NCBI GenBank assembly: GCA_016294105.1
Contig: JAEDCN010000026.1
Location: 1-35,693 of the forward strand
Length of the DNA: 35,693 bases
Reading direction: 5' to 3'
DNA from: Treponema sp.
GTDB taxonomy: Bacteria > Spirochaetota > Spirochaetia > Treponematales > Treponemataceae
The first letter of the stretch is position 1; each line of letters begins with the position of its first letter. The translations under genes and the position numbers were made by a program. Under the pieces are notes generated by a model. The model made no database searches, was not told the DNA's origin, and was given only the letters and a program-made list of their open reading frames with translations. Below, one piece after another: positions 14,334 to 22,175 of this stretch.

Positions 14334-15191
14334 ATGTTAACAGAAGCAGAACTGCAGAAAAAGTGGGAAAGCCTCACCTTTACTGACAACTTTATCTTTT
14401 CTCGTGTCATGCACGATGAACACATTTGTCGTCAAGTAGTGGAGCTGATTCTTGGAGTGCGGATTGGAGAAATACGCTACCTTTCAGCACAAGATGAACA
14501 TAAAACTGACCCAGATTCCATGCGAATCATCATGGATGTTTTCTTGCGGGATGAAAATCGCATCATCAACGTAGAAATGCAAACTGGCCACAAGAAGGAG
14601 CTCCCCAAACGAAGCCGTTACTATCAAAGCGTGGCAGATGTCTCCACCACTTCCACCGGAACCAAGTATCGGGATTTGCCAGAAAACATTCTCATCTTCA
14701 TCTGCACTTTCGATCCCTTCAACAAAAACCTTCCTCGTTACACCTTCCAGTATATCTGCAACGAGGATAAACGGCTCAAACTAAAGGACGGCTCACTCCG
14801 CATCTTTTTGAACACCACGGCCACCAAGCTTTCAGCCCTTGACCAGAAATTACAAGCATTTTATCATTATTTGCAGAAGGGTGTAGTGGAATCTGACCTA
14901 ACTCAAACCATATCAGACAGCATCACCACACTAAAAAACAATTCCATTGAAAGGAGGTCATTCATGACACTGGCACTAAAAATGGCTGATATAGAATACG
15001 ATGCATATGAAAATGGTTTCGATAGAGGCCATGAAGCCGGACTCCAAGCTGGACTTCAACAAGGATTAGAACAAGGAGCCTACCAAAAAGCACTGGAAAC
15101 AGCAAAAATGTTTCTCTCTTACGGTGATCCTCCAGAAAAGGTCGCCATTTGTACCAAGCTCCCCCTGGATGTGGTCCAGGGATTACTTTGA
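14334..15191 (+). CDS. Rpn-family PD-(D/E)XK nuclease
   Basis: A 285-aa protein of the recombination-promoting nuclease (PDDEXK_2) family. The active-site acids are visible at D68 (IIMDVF) and E81-x-Q83 (VEMQT). The N-terminus has the usual opening (FTDNFIFSRVM). The C-terminal third is a repetitive Gly/Gln/Ala helix (GLQAGLQQGLEQG), which varies among family members. Members are known DNA endonucleases that raise recombination, and recent work links some to phage defence. It stands alone between a pseudogene and nahK, with its own promoter. High copy number of this family is common in treponemes. Confidence 0.88.
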   Translation: MLTEAELQKKWESLTFTDNFIFSRVMHDEHICRQVVELILGVRIGEIRYLSAQDEHKTDPDSMRIIMDVFLRDENRIINVEMQTGHKKELPKRSRYYQSVADVSTTSTGTKYRDLPENILIFICTFDPFNKNLPRYTFQYICNEDKRLKLKDGSLRIFLNTTATKLSALDQKLQAFYHYLQKGVVESDLTQTISDSITTLKNNSIERRSFMTLALKMADIEYDAYENGFDRGHEAGLQAGLQQGLEQGAYQKALETAKMFLSYGDPPEKVAICTKLPLDVVQGLL

Positions 15192-15273
15192 TGATGGAGG
15201 GCAAGGGGCAAGACATCGTAGCCACTTGCCCCGCTGACCAGTAGAGGATTGTCCTCCCCCTAAAGAATTCACC

Positions 15274-15302
15274 TTGACTTGAACCGTTCCCTGTGGTTTA
15301 AT
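15274..15302 (+). promoter_or_regulatory. Promoter of nahK (leaderless)
   Basis: TTGACT (15274-15279), a 17-nt spacer and TTTAAT (15297-15302). The ATG follows seven nt after the -10, so the mRNA would start at the start codon. No Shine-Dalgarno is present. Upstream, 15192-15260 holds two small hairpins (GGGGCAAG/CTTGCCCC and GAGGA/TCCTC) without a T run. Confidence 0.65.
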
Positions 15303-15309
15303 TCCCAGT

Positions 15310-16425
15310 ATGAAGCCAATCCAAGAAAAAGAGATTTTTGATGTCATTTCTCAGTTTGCCATTTACGGCGACCTTGTATCCTGTAAGCCTCTGGGCAACG
15401 GACATATCAACAATACCTATCGTTCCACCTTTAGTCAGGGGGGAGCTAAGGTGTGCTACACTCACCAGCGTATTAACAAGGATGTGTTCAAGCAGCCAGA
15501 CCAGGTTGTGGCAAATATTTCTGCCGTTACCGATTTTTTGCGGGATTCCTACAAAAAAGAGGGGCTAGAGGACATTTCCCGCAGAACCCTCACTCTGGTT
15601 CCTTGCAAGGACGGCAAGCTGTTCTATTTGGATCCCCAGGGAAACTACTGGCGCACCTATCTCTTTGTAGAAAATGTTACTACCTACGAAATTCTGGATA
15701 GCACTACCCTCGCCCAGCAGCTGGGACAAACCATCGGAGAATTCCAAAATCGATTAGCTAGCTACAATGGTCCCCGCCTCTTTGACACCATTCCTCGGTT
15801 CCACGACATGCACCTGCGCTACCAGCAGCTGGACGACGCTTTGGCTCGTGACCCTGTAGGAAGAAAAGCTTCTGCCAAGGCGGAATTAGATTTTCTTGAA
15901 GCAAACAGACAGCGTGGAATGGTTTTGAGCGATGGACTTGCTTCCGGCAAGCTTCGTGAAGGCATTACCCACAACGACACCAAGCTGAACAACATCCTTT
16001 TTGACGAGGCCACAGGAGAAGCCCTCTGCGTTATCGACCTGGATACCGTTATGCCTGGTACTGTACTCTTTGATACAGGCGACATGATTCGCACTGCCAC
16101 CAATACCGCTGCCGAGGACGAAAGGGATTTGTCCAAGGTAACCTTTAACTTCAATGTGTTCCGTGCCCTTATCGGAGGCTATTATTCCAAGGCTGGAGCC
16201 TTCCTTACCGACTATGAAAAGAGCCTGTTGGCAGAGTCTGGTCGAGCAATCACCCAAATCATGGCGGTGCGGATGCTTACCGACTACATCAACGGAGACG
16301 TGTACTACCACACTGACTATCCTGAGCACAACATTGTTCGTGCTAGAACTCAAATCGCCTTGATGAAATCCATGGATAGCCAGTGGGATCTTATCACCGC
16401 CTTTATCCACGATTTGAAAGCATAA
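15310..16425 (+). CDS. nahK: N-acetylhexosamine 1-kinase, NahK type
   Basis: A 371-aa kinase of the aminoglycoside-phosphotransferase fold, which phosphorylates GlcNAc or GalNAc at C1. Visible motifs are the nucleotide loop GNGHINNTY (29-37), the catalytic HNDTKLNN (H221, D223) and the metal-binding DLDTVMPG (D243, D245). The length matches bifidobacterial NahK. It completes the lacto-N-biose/galacto-N-biose pathway with the GH112 enzyme of the minus-strand operon, though it is transcribed separately. The uridylyltransferase and epimerase steps are not in the window. Related homoserine-kinase-like proteins are the alternative; context supports NahK. Confidence 0.87.
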   Translation: MKPIQEKEIFDVISQFAIYGDLVSCKPLGNGHINNTYRSTFSQGGAKVCYTHQRINKDVFKQPDQVVANISAVTDFLRDSYKKEGLEDISRRTLTLVPCKDGKLFYLDPQGNYWRTYLFVENVTTYEILDSTTLAQQLGQTIGEFQNRLASYNGPRLFDTIPRFHDMHLRYQQLDDALARDPVGRKASAKAELDFLEANRQRGMVLSDGLASGKLREGITHNDTKLNNILFDEATGEALCVIDLDTVMPGTVLFDTGDMIRTATNTAAEDERDLSKVTFNFNVFRALIGGYYSKAGAFLTDYEKSLLAESGRAITQIMAVRMLTDYINGDVYYHTDYPEHNIVRARTQIALMKSMDSQWDLITAFIHDLKA

Positions 16426-16457
16426 TCTGATTGTGAAGAACAAGGTTTAATACAAGG

Positions 16458-16499
16458 AGGCTTCCTAGAAATGAACTCATTTCCAGGAAGCCTTTTTTT
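16458..16499 (+). terminator. Terminator of nahK
   Basis: Stem AGGCTTCCT/AGGAAGCCT (16458-16466 and 16485-16493) enclosing a further GAAATGA/TCATTTC stem, followed by seven Ts (16493-16499). The T run overlaps the stop codon of the convergent MATE gene by two bases. Confidence 0.9.
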
Positions 16500-17892
16500 A
16501 TTCCTGGATGGTGAGATTACGAACCCACCGCTCCTTCTTCAAACCAATGGCACAACCGATAATCTTTGCAGCATCAGTGAGCTTAATAACACCGTACAAT
16601 GCCACTGGCCCCATGGCGGTAAACTTTGTTAGCAAAAACATTCCTGGCACCACCATAAGACAATTAACGAACAAATCCACCTTGGCTCCCAGTACCGCAT
16701 CACCACCAGTTCGGGAAACGGCAAACTGGGCATTGATAAAGGCCCAGGTGGGCATATAGGCTGCATTCAAAAGCACCAAGCCACGAGTAACACTTTGGGC
16801 AGAGGCACTGAGGTTTCCAAAAACCACTGGTACAATCAGTACTGCAAGACAGCCCACCAAGGTACCAAAGAAGCCAAAAATAAAGGAGCCAGACATAAGC
16901 CAGGTCTTTTGGACACGGGCCTCATCAAGTTTATTCGCTCCCAGAGTTCCACCAAGAATTACTCCCGTGGCAGTACCAATACCGTTAAAGCACACAAAGA
17001 ACAGGTTGGCTATGGCAAATCCCGCTGCCATGCCAGACACCACCTCCGCTCCACCACGGCTATTGTACAAGGCGGTTGTTATAGTTTCCGACAAAACCCA
17101 GGACATTTCTGAAATAAGAATCAAGCCAGATTTTCGCAGGATACTGAGAAATAGCTTCCAGTTCACCTGAAAAAAGTTGATAACTTTAAAGATAAAGGGA
17201 GGACGTACCTTCTTCAGGAACAGGAGAAAGATGGTCATCTCTGTTACTCGGGCAATAATCGTGGCAATGGCAGCACCAGAAGTTTCCAGCCGTGGTGCTC
17301 CCAGATTGCCGTAAATCAGTACCCAGTTAAAAAAGGTGTTGACACAGGTGGCAGTAACAGAAATCAGCAGTGGTGGCTTTACCTTGCCCATTTCCCGCAG
17401 AGAGGTTCCCGTGGTGGTGGCAATCACTGCAGGCAACCAGGAAGGTGCCAGCATCCGCATATATCGCACACCCTCAGCAATTATCTCCTCGCTGGCAGCA
17501 TTACCATGCACCATCAACGAAAGAAAGGGTCGGGGAAAAAAGACACAAATACAGGTATAAATACAACCAGCAATGAGCCCAATAATCAGCTTGAATCGGT
17601 AGGCCTGCTGCATTCCCTGGCTATTTTTTGCACCGTTGTACTGGGAAATAAAAATTCCACCAGAAATACAAATGGCATTGATAAAGACCAAAAAGATAAA
17701 GTTGATTTGTCCAGCAATATTCACACCAGACATCTTTACGTCTCCCAATCCAGCCACCATAAAGTTGTCGATGAGGGAAACCATGTTTTGAATCAACAGC
17801 TGCCCCATAACAGGCAAGGCAATCAACAAGGCACGTTTGTAAAAATGAAGGGGCCCCCAAAGGCTTTTTTTAGGATTCAAGAGGTTATTCAT
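16498..17892 (-). CDS. MATE-family multidrug/toxin efflux transporter
   Basis: A 464-aa inner-membrane antiporter with about 12 hydrophobic helices in two homologous halves. MATE landmarks are ALPVMGQLLIQNMVSLIDNFMV near the start, VNTFFNWVLIYG after the first half, and the repeat of the pattern in the second half (GTATGVILGGTLGANK). The start at 17892 (MNNLLNPKK) is preferred over a longer frame whose extra 30 residues do not look like a MATE N-terminus and would cross the promoter. It is convergent with nahK. The substrate is unknown. Confidence 0.92.
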   Translation of the reverse strand: MNNLLNPKKSLWGPLHFYKRALLIALPVMGQLLIQNMVSLIDNFMVAGLGDVKMSGVNIAGQINFIFLVFINAICISGGIFISQYNGAKNSQGMQQAYRFKLIIGLIAGCIYTCICVFFPRPFLSLMVHGNAASEEIIAEGVRYMRMLAPSWLPAVIATTTGTSLREMGKVKPPLLISVTATCVNTFFNWVLIYGNLGAPRLETSGAAIATIIARVTEMTIFLLFLKKVRPPFIFKVINFFQVNWKLFLSILRKSGLILISEMSWVLSETITTALYNSRGGAEVVSGMAAGFAIANLFFVCFNGIGTATGVILGGTLGANKLDEARVQKTWLMSGSFIFGFFGTLVGCLAVLIVPVVFGNLSASAQSVTRGLVLLNAAYMPTWAFINAQFAVSRTGGDAVLGAKVDLFVNCLMVVPGMFLLTKFTAMGPVALYGVIKLTDAAKIIGCAIGLKKERWVRNLTIQE

Positions 17893-17899
17893 GCACACC

Positions 17900-17928
17900 A
17901 CAAAATCACTTTGTATCAAAATAGTCAA
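17900..17928 (-). promoter_or_regulatory. Possible leaderless promoter of the MATE gene
   Basis: TTGACT (17923-17928), a 17-nt spacer and a poor -10 (TTTTGT, 17900-17905), with the ATG seven nt further on. The spacing equals that of nahK. The weak -10 lowers confidence. Confidence 0.35.
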
Positions 17929-18042
17929 GGGATTTATCCGTGTAAAATATATAAATTCACCGAAGAAAATCTCTAAAACCACAAGTTATTTTTAAAAATT
18001 TATCAATTTAGCTTTATTTGTACCAAGAAATCTTTTTTCCCA

Positions 18043-18071
18043 TGGGCAATTTTAAATTCATCTGTTATAAT
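18043..18071 (+). promoter_or_regulatory. Promoter of the methyltransferase gene (leaderless)
   Basis: TATAAT at 18066-18071 with a moderate -35 (TGGGCA, 18043-18048, 17-nt spacer). The ATG follows seven nt after the -10, with no Shine-Dalgarno. Confidence 0.55.
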
Positions 18072-18078
18072 ATTTAGA

Positions 18079-18813
18079 ATGGACTCCATGCAAAATATTC
18101 TCGAATACTATGATGAGCTCTTCCCTGTCTCATCCGAACAAAAAATGTTTTATGAGGAAATTTTAGACTCTTTTCAGATTGAGCCCAAGGTCCTCAGTAT
18201 TGGCTGCGGAACAGGTGCCTTTGAACACTATCTGTCCCGCCGTAATTGCAATGTAACAGGAATAGACCATATTCCCGGACTGTTGGAATCTGCCACCCGC
18301 CGCCATCGTCAGCCAGGCTGTACCGTGCGATTCTTCCAAATGACCATTGTAGAAATGGCCCAGTACTTGGGAAAGGGATTTTACAACTTGATTTCCTGTA
18401 TCAACAACAGGCTTCCTCCTATTCCCAATGCCTCCCAAATGGAAAAATTTTTCCGAGACTGTAGGGAGCTATTGTCCTCCACGGGTTATTTTGTTCTACA
18501 AATCCCCAACTATCCCTACTACACCTGTCAGCAGGTAGGAAATCTTCCCGTTTCAGAAAGCATTCGTTCAAAGCTTTATACAAAGCTTATTACCGATGAC
18601 AACGGAACACGAATGCTCCAGCAGGTAGAAACAAGCAACGGCAGACTGGTAACAGTACGCAACTATCAGCCAGTGTATCCCCTTGCCTCTCAGGATGTGG
18701 AGGAGTTGGCACTGGACACAGGATTTCATGGAGTGGAATTCTATAGCGATTTTTCAAAGCATCCCTTCATTCCAGAATCCAGCCCAAACCTTATCTGCGT
18801 GATAAAAGCATAA
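18079..18813 (+). CDS. Class I SAM-dependent methyltransferase
   Basis: A 244-aa protein with the S-adenosylmethionine motif VLSIGCGTGAFE (38-49), an acidic end of strand 2 (VTGIDHIPG) and a motif IV region (YNLISCINNRLPPIP). The C-terminal third has the strand-rich shape seen in small-molecule methyltransferases. The substrate is unknown. It is a single gene between divergent MATE and a convergent envelope operon, transcribed from its own leaderless promoter. Confidence 0.82.
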   Translation: MDSMQNILEYYDELFPVSSEQKMFYEEILDSFQIEPKVLSIGCGTGAFEHYLSRRNCNVTGIDHIPGLLESATRRHRQPGCTVRFFQMTIVEMAQYLGKGFYNLISCINNRLPPIPNASQMEKFFRDCRELLSSTGYFVLQIPNYPYYTCQQVGNLPVSESIRSKLYTKLITDDNGTRMLQQVETSNGRLVTVRNYQPVYPLASQDVEELALDTGFHGVEFYSDFSKHPFIPESSPNLICVIKA

Positions 18814-18820
18814 ATGCTCA

Positions 18821-18856
18821 AAAAAAATTGAAGTGTGCCCTTAGGTACACTTCAAT
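18821..18856 (-). terminator. Terminator of the M23-bactofilin-YaaR-PSP1 operon
   Basis: A 13-bp stem with one G-U pair (18827-18839 and 18844-18856, ATTGAAGTGT/ACACTTCAAT at its base) with a 4-nt loop. A minus-strand T run follows at 18821-18827. It lies 20 bp past the PSP1 stop codon and also shields the convergent methyltransferase gene. Confidence 0.85.
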
Positions 18857-18875
18857 GAATATTACACAATTCTCG

Positions 18876-19805
18876 TTACTTTATTTTCCATCTGCCCTCT
18901 TGGTGGACAAACCGTGATGACTCCAATTCAATGATACGACCATCATCTCCAAAGATTTTTACTGTGGAGGCCAGTGGATTCACCTCAATTACCTTGAAGT
19001 TTGTTCCATCGTAAAAGAATCGCAAGCCTTCTCCCGGCATCTCCTTTCGAGCGTCGGCATACCAGTCATACTCATAGGAGAGACAACACAACAAGCGTCC
19101 ACACTGACCTGAAATCTTCATTGAGTTCAGGGAAAGATTCTGGTCCTTGGCCATGCGGATGGACACGGGCTTAAGCTTGTCAGAAACAGAATGACAGCAA
19201 TAGGGGCGGCCACAAATGCCCAAACCACCAGTTATACGAGGCTCATCCCGCACACCAATCTGCCTCAGCTCAATACGCATCTTGAAAACAGACACCAAGT
19301 CCTTTACCAATTCCCGGAAGTCTACCCGCTTGTCTGCACTGAAAAAGAACAGCACCTTCTGCTCTTCCAAAAGATAGTGAACAGCAATCAGCTTCATGTC
19401 CAGATTGTGGTTTGCAGCCTTTTCCTGAAAAATCTTAAAAGCAGAGCCTTCCTTTTCTTTTAAAGAGGCAGCTTTAACCATGTCTTCTTGGTTGGCCTTG
19501 CGATCAATGGCAATAATATCAGAAGGCTTAATTCCCACAGGCTGAGACACAGGCCCCATTACACGAGCGTAATCCTTGCCGTATTTTGTGGGAATGATAA
19601 CGTAATCGCCCCCACACAGCTCCATTCTCTCAGGAGCCGTTGCGTACAGCCCCTCGCAGGAATACTCCAGCTTCAGGCGAAACAATCGATCAGGATACAC
19701 AAAATCCTCAGTAGAATCCTCAGTGTCCTGCACCTCGTGATCTTCCAAGTCGGCAAAATCCTCATCATCCAGCCTATCTATATCGTTTTCAAAATAATCT
19801 CCCAT
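18876..19805 (-). CDS. PSP1/RicT-like protein with iron-sulfur cysteines
   Basis: A 309-aa protein. After an acidic N-terminal tail of about 38 residues comes the PSP1 C-terminal domain. Six cysteines in two sets match the cluster ligands of Bacillus RicT (YaaT): GICGRPYCC (C198, C203, C204) and GQCGRLLCC (C235, C240, C241). RicT works with RicA and RicF in RNA processing; those partners are not seen here. It is the last gene of a four-gene operon, ten bp after the YaaR-like gene. In Firmicutes yaaR and yaaT are also neighbours, so this link is conserved across phyla. Confidence 0.88.
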   Translation of the reverse strand: MGDYFENDIDRLDDEDFADLEDHEVQDTEDSTEDFVYPDRLFRLKLEYSCEGLYATAPERMELCGGDYVIIPTKYGKDYARVMGPVSQPVGIKPSDIIAIDRKANQEDMVKAASLKEKEGSAFKIFQEKAANHNLDMKLIAVHYLLEEQKVLFFFSADKRVDFRELVKDLVSVFKMRIELRQIGVRDEPRITGGLGICGRPYCCHSVSDKLKPVSIRMAKDQNLSLNSMKISGQCGRLLCCLSYEYDWYADARKEMPGEGLRFFYDGTNFKVIEVNPLASTVKIFGDDGRIIELESSRFVHQEGRWKIK

Positions 19806-19815
19806 AAAAACCTAC

Positions 19816-20352
19816 CTACGTTATTAAGTCTACCAGTATTCCATTTATTTCATCAATACGCACTAAAATCTGCATGGTCTCCAAATGATTTGATAAAATA
19901 TCAGAAGCTAGTTTATCTATCTTTTCGTCAACAATATTTATCAGATAAAATTTTTCCGTTTTAAATCGCTTACTGGGACGACGGCGGATATTCATCTTCA
20001 CCTCATAATTTGTGTGAACAATGAAGCGAATCAAATCACCGATGGCCTTGCGATAGGATTTAAAAGATTCCAGGTTAAAATCAGATTTTGCCACATCAGA
20101 AGCCAAGTCCGCCTTGTCTTTTAAGTACACCAAAGCATCCTCAAACTCCATTCCTGCAATTTCTGGAGGCAAGCCTGCAGAAATCATTTGATTTTCTGCC
20201 ACCTTTTGTTCCACCATGGAAGCAAAACGACTTTTTTTTGTTACAGGCTTTTCTGTCTTTGCACTTTTATTGCCAGAATTGGCAGCGGCAGCTCCTGCAG
20301 TTCCTATTGATGAAAGATGAAGGGAAGACTGCAAGGCATCGATTTGAGCCAT
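19816..20352 (-). CDS. YaaR-like protein (DUF327)
   Basis: A 178-aa protein of the DUF327/YaaR family, predicted largely helical after a low-complexity N-terminus of about 40 residues. Landmarks are SDFNLESFKSYRKAIGDLIRFI and NIVDEKIDKLASDIL. Its function is not established. The ATG lies two bp after the bactofilin stop, suggesting translational coupling. Its conserved place beside PSP1 is the main clue to its role. Confidence 0.8.
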   Translation of the reverse strand: MAQIDALQSSLHLSSIGTAGAAAANSGNKSAKTEKPVTKKSRFASMVEQKVAENQMISAGLPPEIAGMEFEDALVYLKDKADLASDVAKSDFNLESFKSYRKAIGDLIRFIVHTNYEVKMNIRRRPSKRFKTEKFYLINIVDEKIDKLASDILSNHLETMQILVRIDEINGILVDLIT

Positions 20353-20354
20353 GA

Positions 20355-20789
20355 CTACAGAGCCTCGTCGGTGGAATGCAGCAAAGCGGTAGAAGAAGTG
20401 ATAGCCGCCTTATCCAATGCCTGACTTCTTGCCTCTTGATACTCAGTTTCCTCAGATAGAGAAATGCAATGACCATGAAAGAGCGTTCCATCTTCCAGAA
20501 CAAGCTTGCGAGTACAAAGATCTCCCACCACGGAAGAGGTTTGAAAAAGTTGAATAGAATCGGGAGCAGTAATATTGCCTTCTACCACTCCACCAATAAT
20601 AGCTGATTTAGCGGTAATATTGCCTCGTATTCGAGCACTCTCGCTAACAATAACTTTACCGCTTGCTTCCAAATCTCCATCCAAGTCACCGTGGACGGTT
20701 ATAAAACCTGCAATTTTTAAATTTCCAGCCACCGCTGAACCAGAACCAATAAAAGTATTTATAGAAATATCATCGCTACGAAAAGCCAC
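20355..20789 (-). CDS. Bactofilin
   Basis: A 144-aa polymer-forming cytoskeletal protein made of a right-handed beta-helix with short repeats (TFIGSGSAVAGNLKIAG, HGDLDGDLEASGKVIVSES, then RIRGNITAKSAIIGGVVEGN). The N-terminal tail is short and the C-terminal 45 residues are polar. GTG at 20789 is chosen because GAGGAG lies five nt before it; a longer GTG start at 20807 is possible. It follows an M23 peptidase gene, the pairing that links bactofilins to localised cell-wall cutting and cell shape in several phyla, including spirochaetes. Confidence 0.9.
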   Translation of the reverse strand: MAFRSDDISINTFIGSGSAVAGNLKIAGFITVHGDLDGDLEASGKVIVSESARIRGNITAKSAIIGGVVEGNITAPDSIQLFQTSSVVGDLCTRKLVLEDGTLFHGHCISLSEETEYQEARSQALDKAAITSSTALLHSTDEAL

Positions 20790-20837
20790 GGCCACTCCTC
20801 GGTACACCGGAAAATTTCCGGAAAAATTGAATTGATA

Positions 20838-21857
20838 CTACTTTTGCTTTACGTTGATATATTTTGCAGGGTCCACAACATCAGAACCAATATGAACCTC
20901 ATAGTGCAGGTGAGGACCAGTAGTAATACCAGTATTTCCAACAGTTCCAATTACTTGTCCCTGTTCAACATACTCACCCTTTTTCACTCTGAAAGAATTC
21001 AAATGGGCATATCGTGTATAAATTCCGTGCTTATGCTTAACAATTACGTAATTTCCAAAGCTTGTATCAAAGGCCACAGTAACAACCTGTCCGTCAGCAG
21101 TGCTTACTACAGGGTCTCCTGAACGCCAAGTAGAAAAGTCCAAGCCCTTATGAATATACCACTGACCAGTAATGGGATGCTTGTTCTGTCCAAACTCCAT
21201 GGAAATATGGCCAACTCCGTTCTTCAAGGGCCAAATACTAGGAATTTCAGAAAACAATGAACCCTGAGATTCCAGCATTTTTCCAATCTGCTCAATGGGC
21301 TGGATAGCACCTTCCAAATAAGAAATCAACTGCTGAATATCAGCTGTTTCCCGTGCTGTTCCTGCAACTAGGTCGTTGGAATTGAACAGAGAAGACAAGT
21401 CGCTCCCTTGTACGGCTGAACGGTTGGATTGATTGGATTGATTAATTCCCAACAAAGACAGAGACTGAGACAAAGAAGACTGAAACCGCTTTGCAGTCTG
21501 CATCAAGTCAGTGTTTTGATCCCGCAGCTCGTCCAAGCTGGCCAGAGTCTTTTGATTTTCGTTTTGGAGACGTGAAATTTCTGCGTTGGCACCGAGGGTC
21601 TTTTTATTGAAATAGAAGAAAGAAGAGACCATTCCCACAACGAGAATGATACCGAATACAAGGGCGAATACATTGGTCTGGAAACTTAAGGGTTTCGCTT
21701 GAGAATGAGGAACAAGCATTACTGTCAGCTTTCTGTCAAAAACCTTAAATATAGATGAGAAAAAACCACCAATCTTGGCAAATCCTCTTCCGAAGAATTT
21801 TCCAATGGAAAAAACGGCATTTTTTTCTATCTTTTTATATCGCCTTGTACGAGCCAA
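20838..21857 (-). CDS. Membrane-anchored M23 peptidoglycan endopeptidase
   Basis: A 339-aa protein with a cytoplasmic basic N-terminus, one membrane helix at about 62-83 and a coiled coil at about 88-130. The C-terminal M23 domain has its zinc ligands in place: H236 and D240 (HKGLD), H285 (YAHLN) and H316-x-H318 (HLHYE). It should cut peptide crosslinks in the periplasm, probably positioned by the bactofilin encoded next. The start is a TTG at 21857 with GGAG seven nt upstream. It is the first gene of the operon. Confidence 0.9.
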   Translation of the reverse strand: MARTRRYKKIEKNAVFSIGKFFGRGFAKIGGFFSSIFKVFDRKLTVMLVPHSQAKPLSFQTNVFALVFGIILVVGMVSSFFYFNKKTLGANAEISRLQNENQKTLASLDELRDQNTDLMQTAKRFQSSLSQSLSLLGINQSNQSNRSAVQGSDLSSLFNSNDLVAGTARETADIQQLISYLEGAIQPIEQIGKMLESQGSLFSEIPSIWPLKNGVGHISMEFGQNKHPITGQWYIHKGLDFSTWRSGDPVVSTADGQVVTVAFDTSFGNYVIVKHKHGIYTRYAHLNSFRVKKGEYVEQGQVIGTVGNTGITTGPHLHYEVHIGSDVVDPAKYINVKQK

Positions 21858-21884
21858 TTTATATCTCCATATGTTATAAAGTCC

Positions 21885-21913
21885 ATTCTATCATAGTGTA
21901 AAACCACTGTCAA
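21885..21913 (-). promoter_or_regulatory. Promoter of the M23-bactofilin operon
   Basis: TTGACA (21908-21913), a 17-nt spacer and TAGAAT (21885-21890) on the minus strand, about 27 bp before the TTG start. It is one of the best sigma-70 matches in the window. The 318-bp gap 21858-22175 otherwise holds only the tatD promoter and leader. Confidence 0.8.
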
Positions 21914-22040
21914 ATGGCACCTATTTATTCAATAGTCTATGCATACATATCCACTCTCTTTATCGGCAGGAAGGAACTTTTGCTTAAATTTACTGTTTCA
22001 ACACAGCCACTCTTCCCCAAATGATTTACCCAGCTTTTAC

Positions 22041-22069
22041 TTGACGGCTGACAATTCCTATGTTATTCT
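22041..22069 (+). promoter_or_regulatory. Promoter of tatD-dus
   Basis: TTGACG (22041-22046), a 17-nt spacer and TATTCT (22064-22069). The start near 22076 gives a structured leader of about 100 nt. Confidence 0.5.
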
Positions 22070-22083
22070 TTAGTTCAGATAGG

Positions 22084-22156
22084 AAAATCTACCTGAATCC
22101 TCAGCCAGTAGATTTTTAAACGTTACCTCAGGAGCTTGAACCCATCGCTCCTATCA
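22084..22156 (+). promoter_or_regulatory. Leader with two hairpins upstream of tatD
   Basis: AAAATCTAC/GTAGATTTT (22084-22092 and 22108-22116) is followed by a short T run. A second stem AGGAGC/GCTCCT (22130-22135 and 22147-22152) lies just before a run of seven Ts (22159-22165). This resembles an attenuator, or the terminator of an unseen short RNA. No riboswitch class is recognised. Confidence 0.4.
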
Positions 22157-22175
22157 CTTTTTTTGGAAGAAAGCC

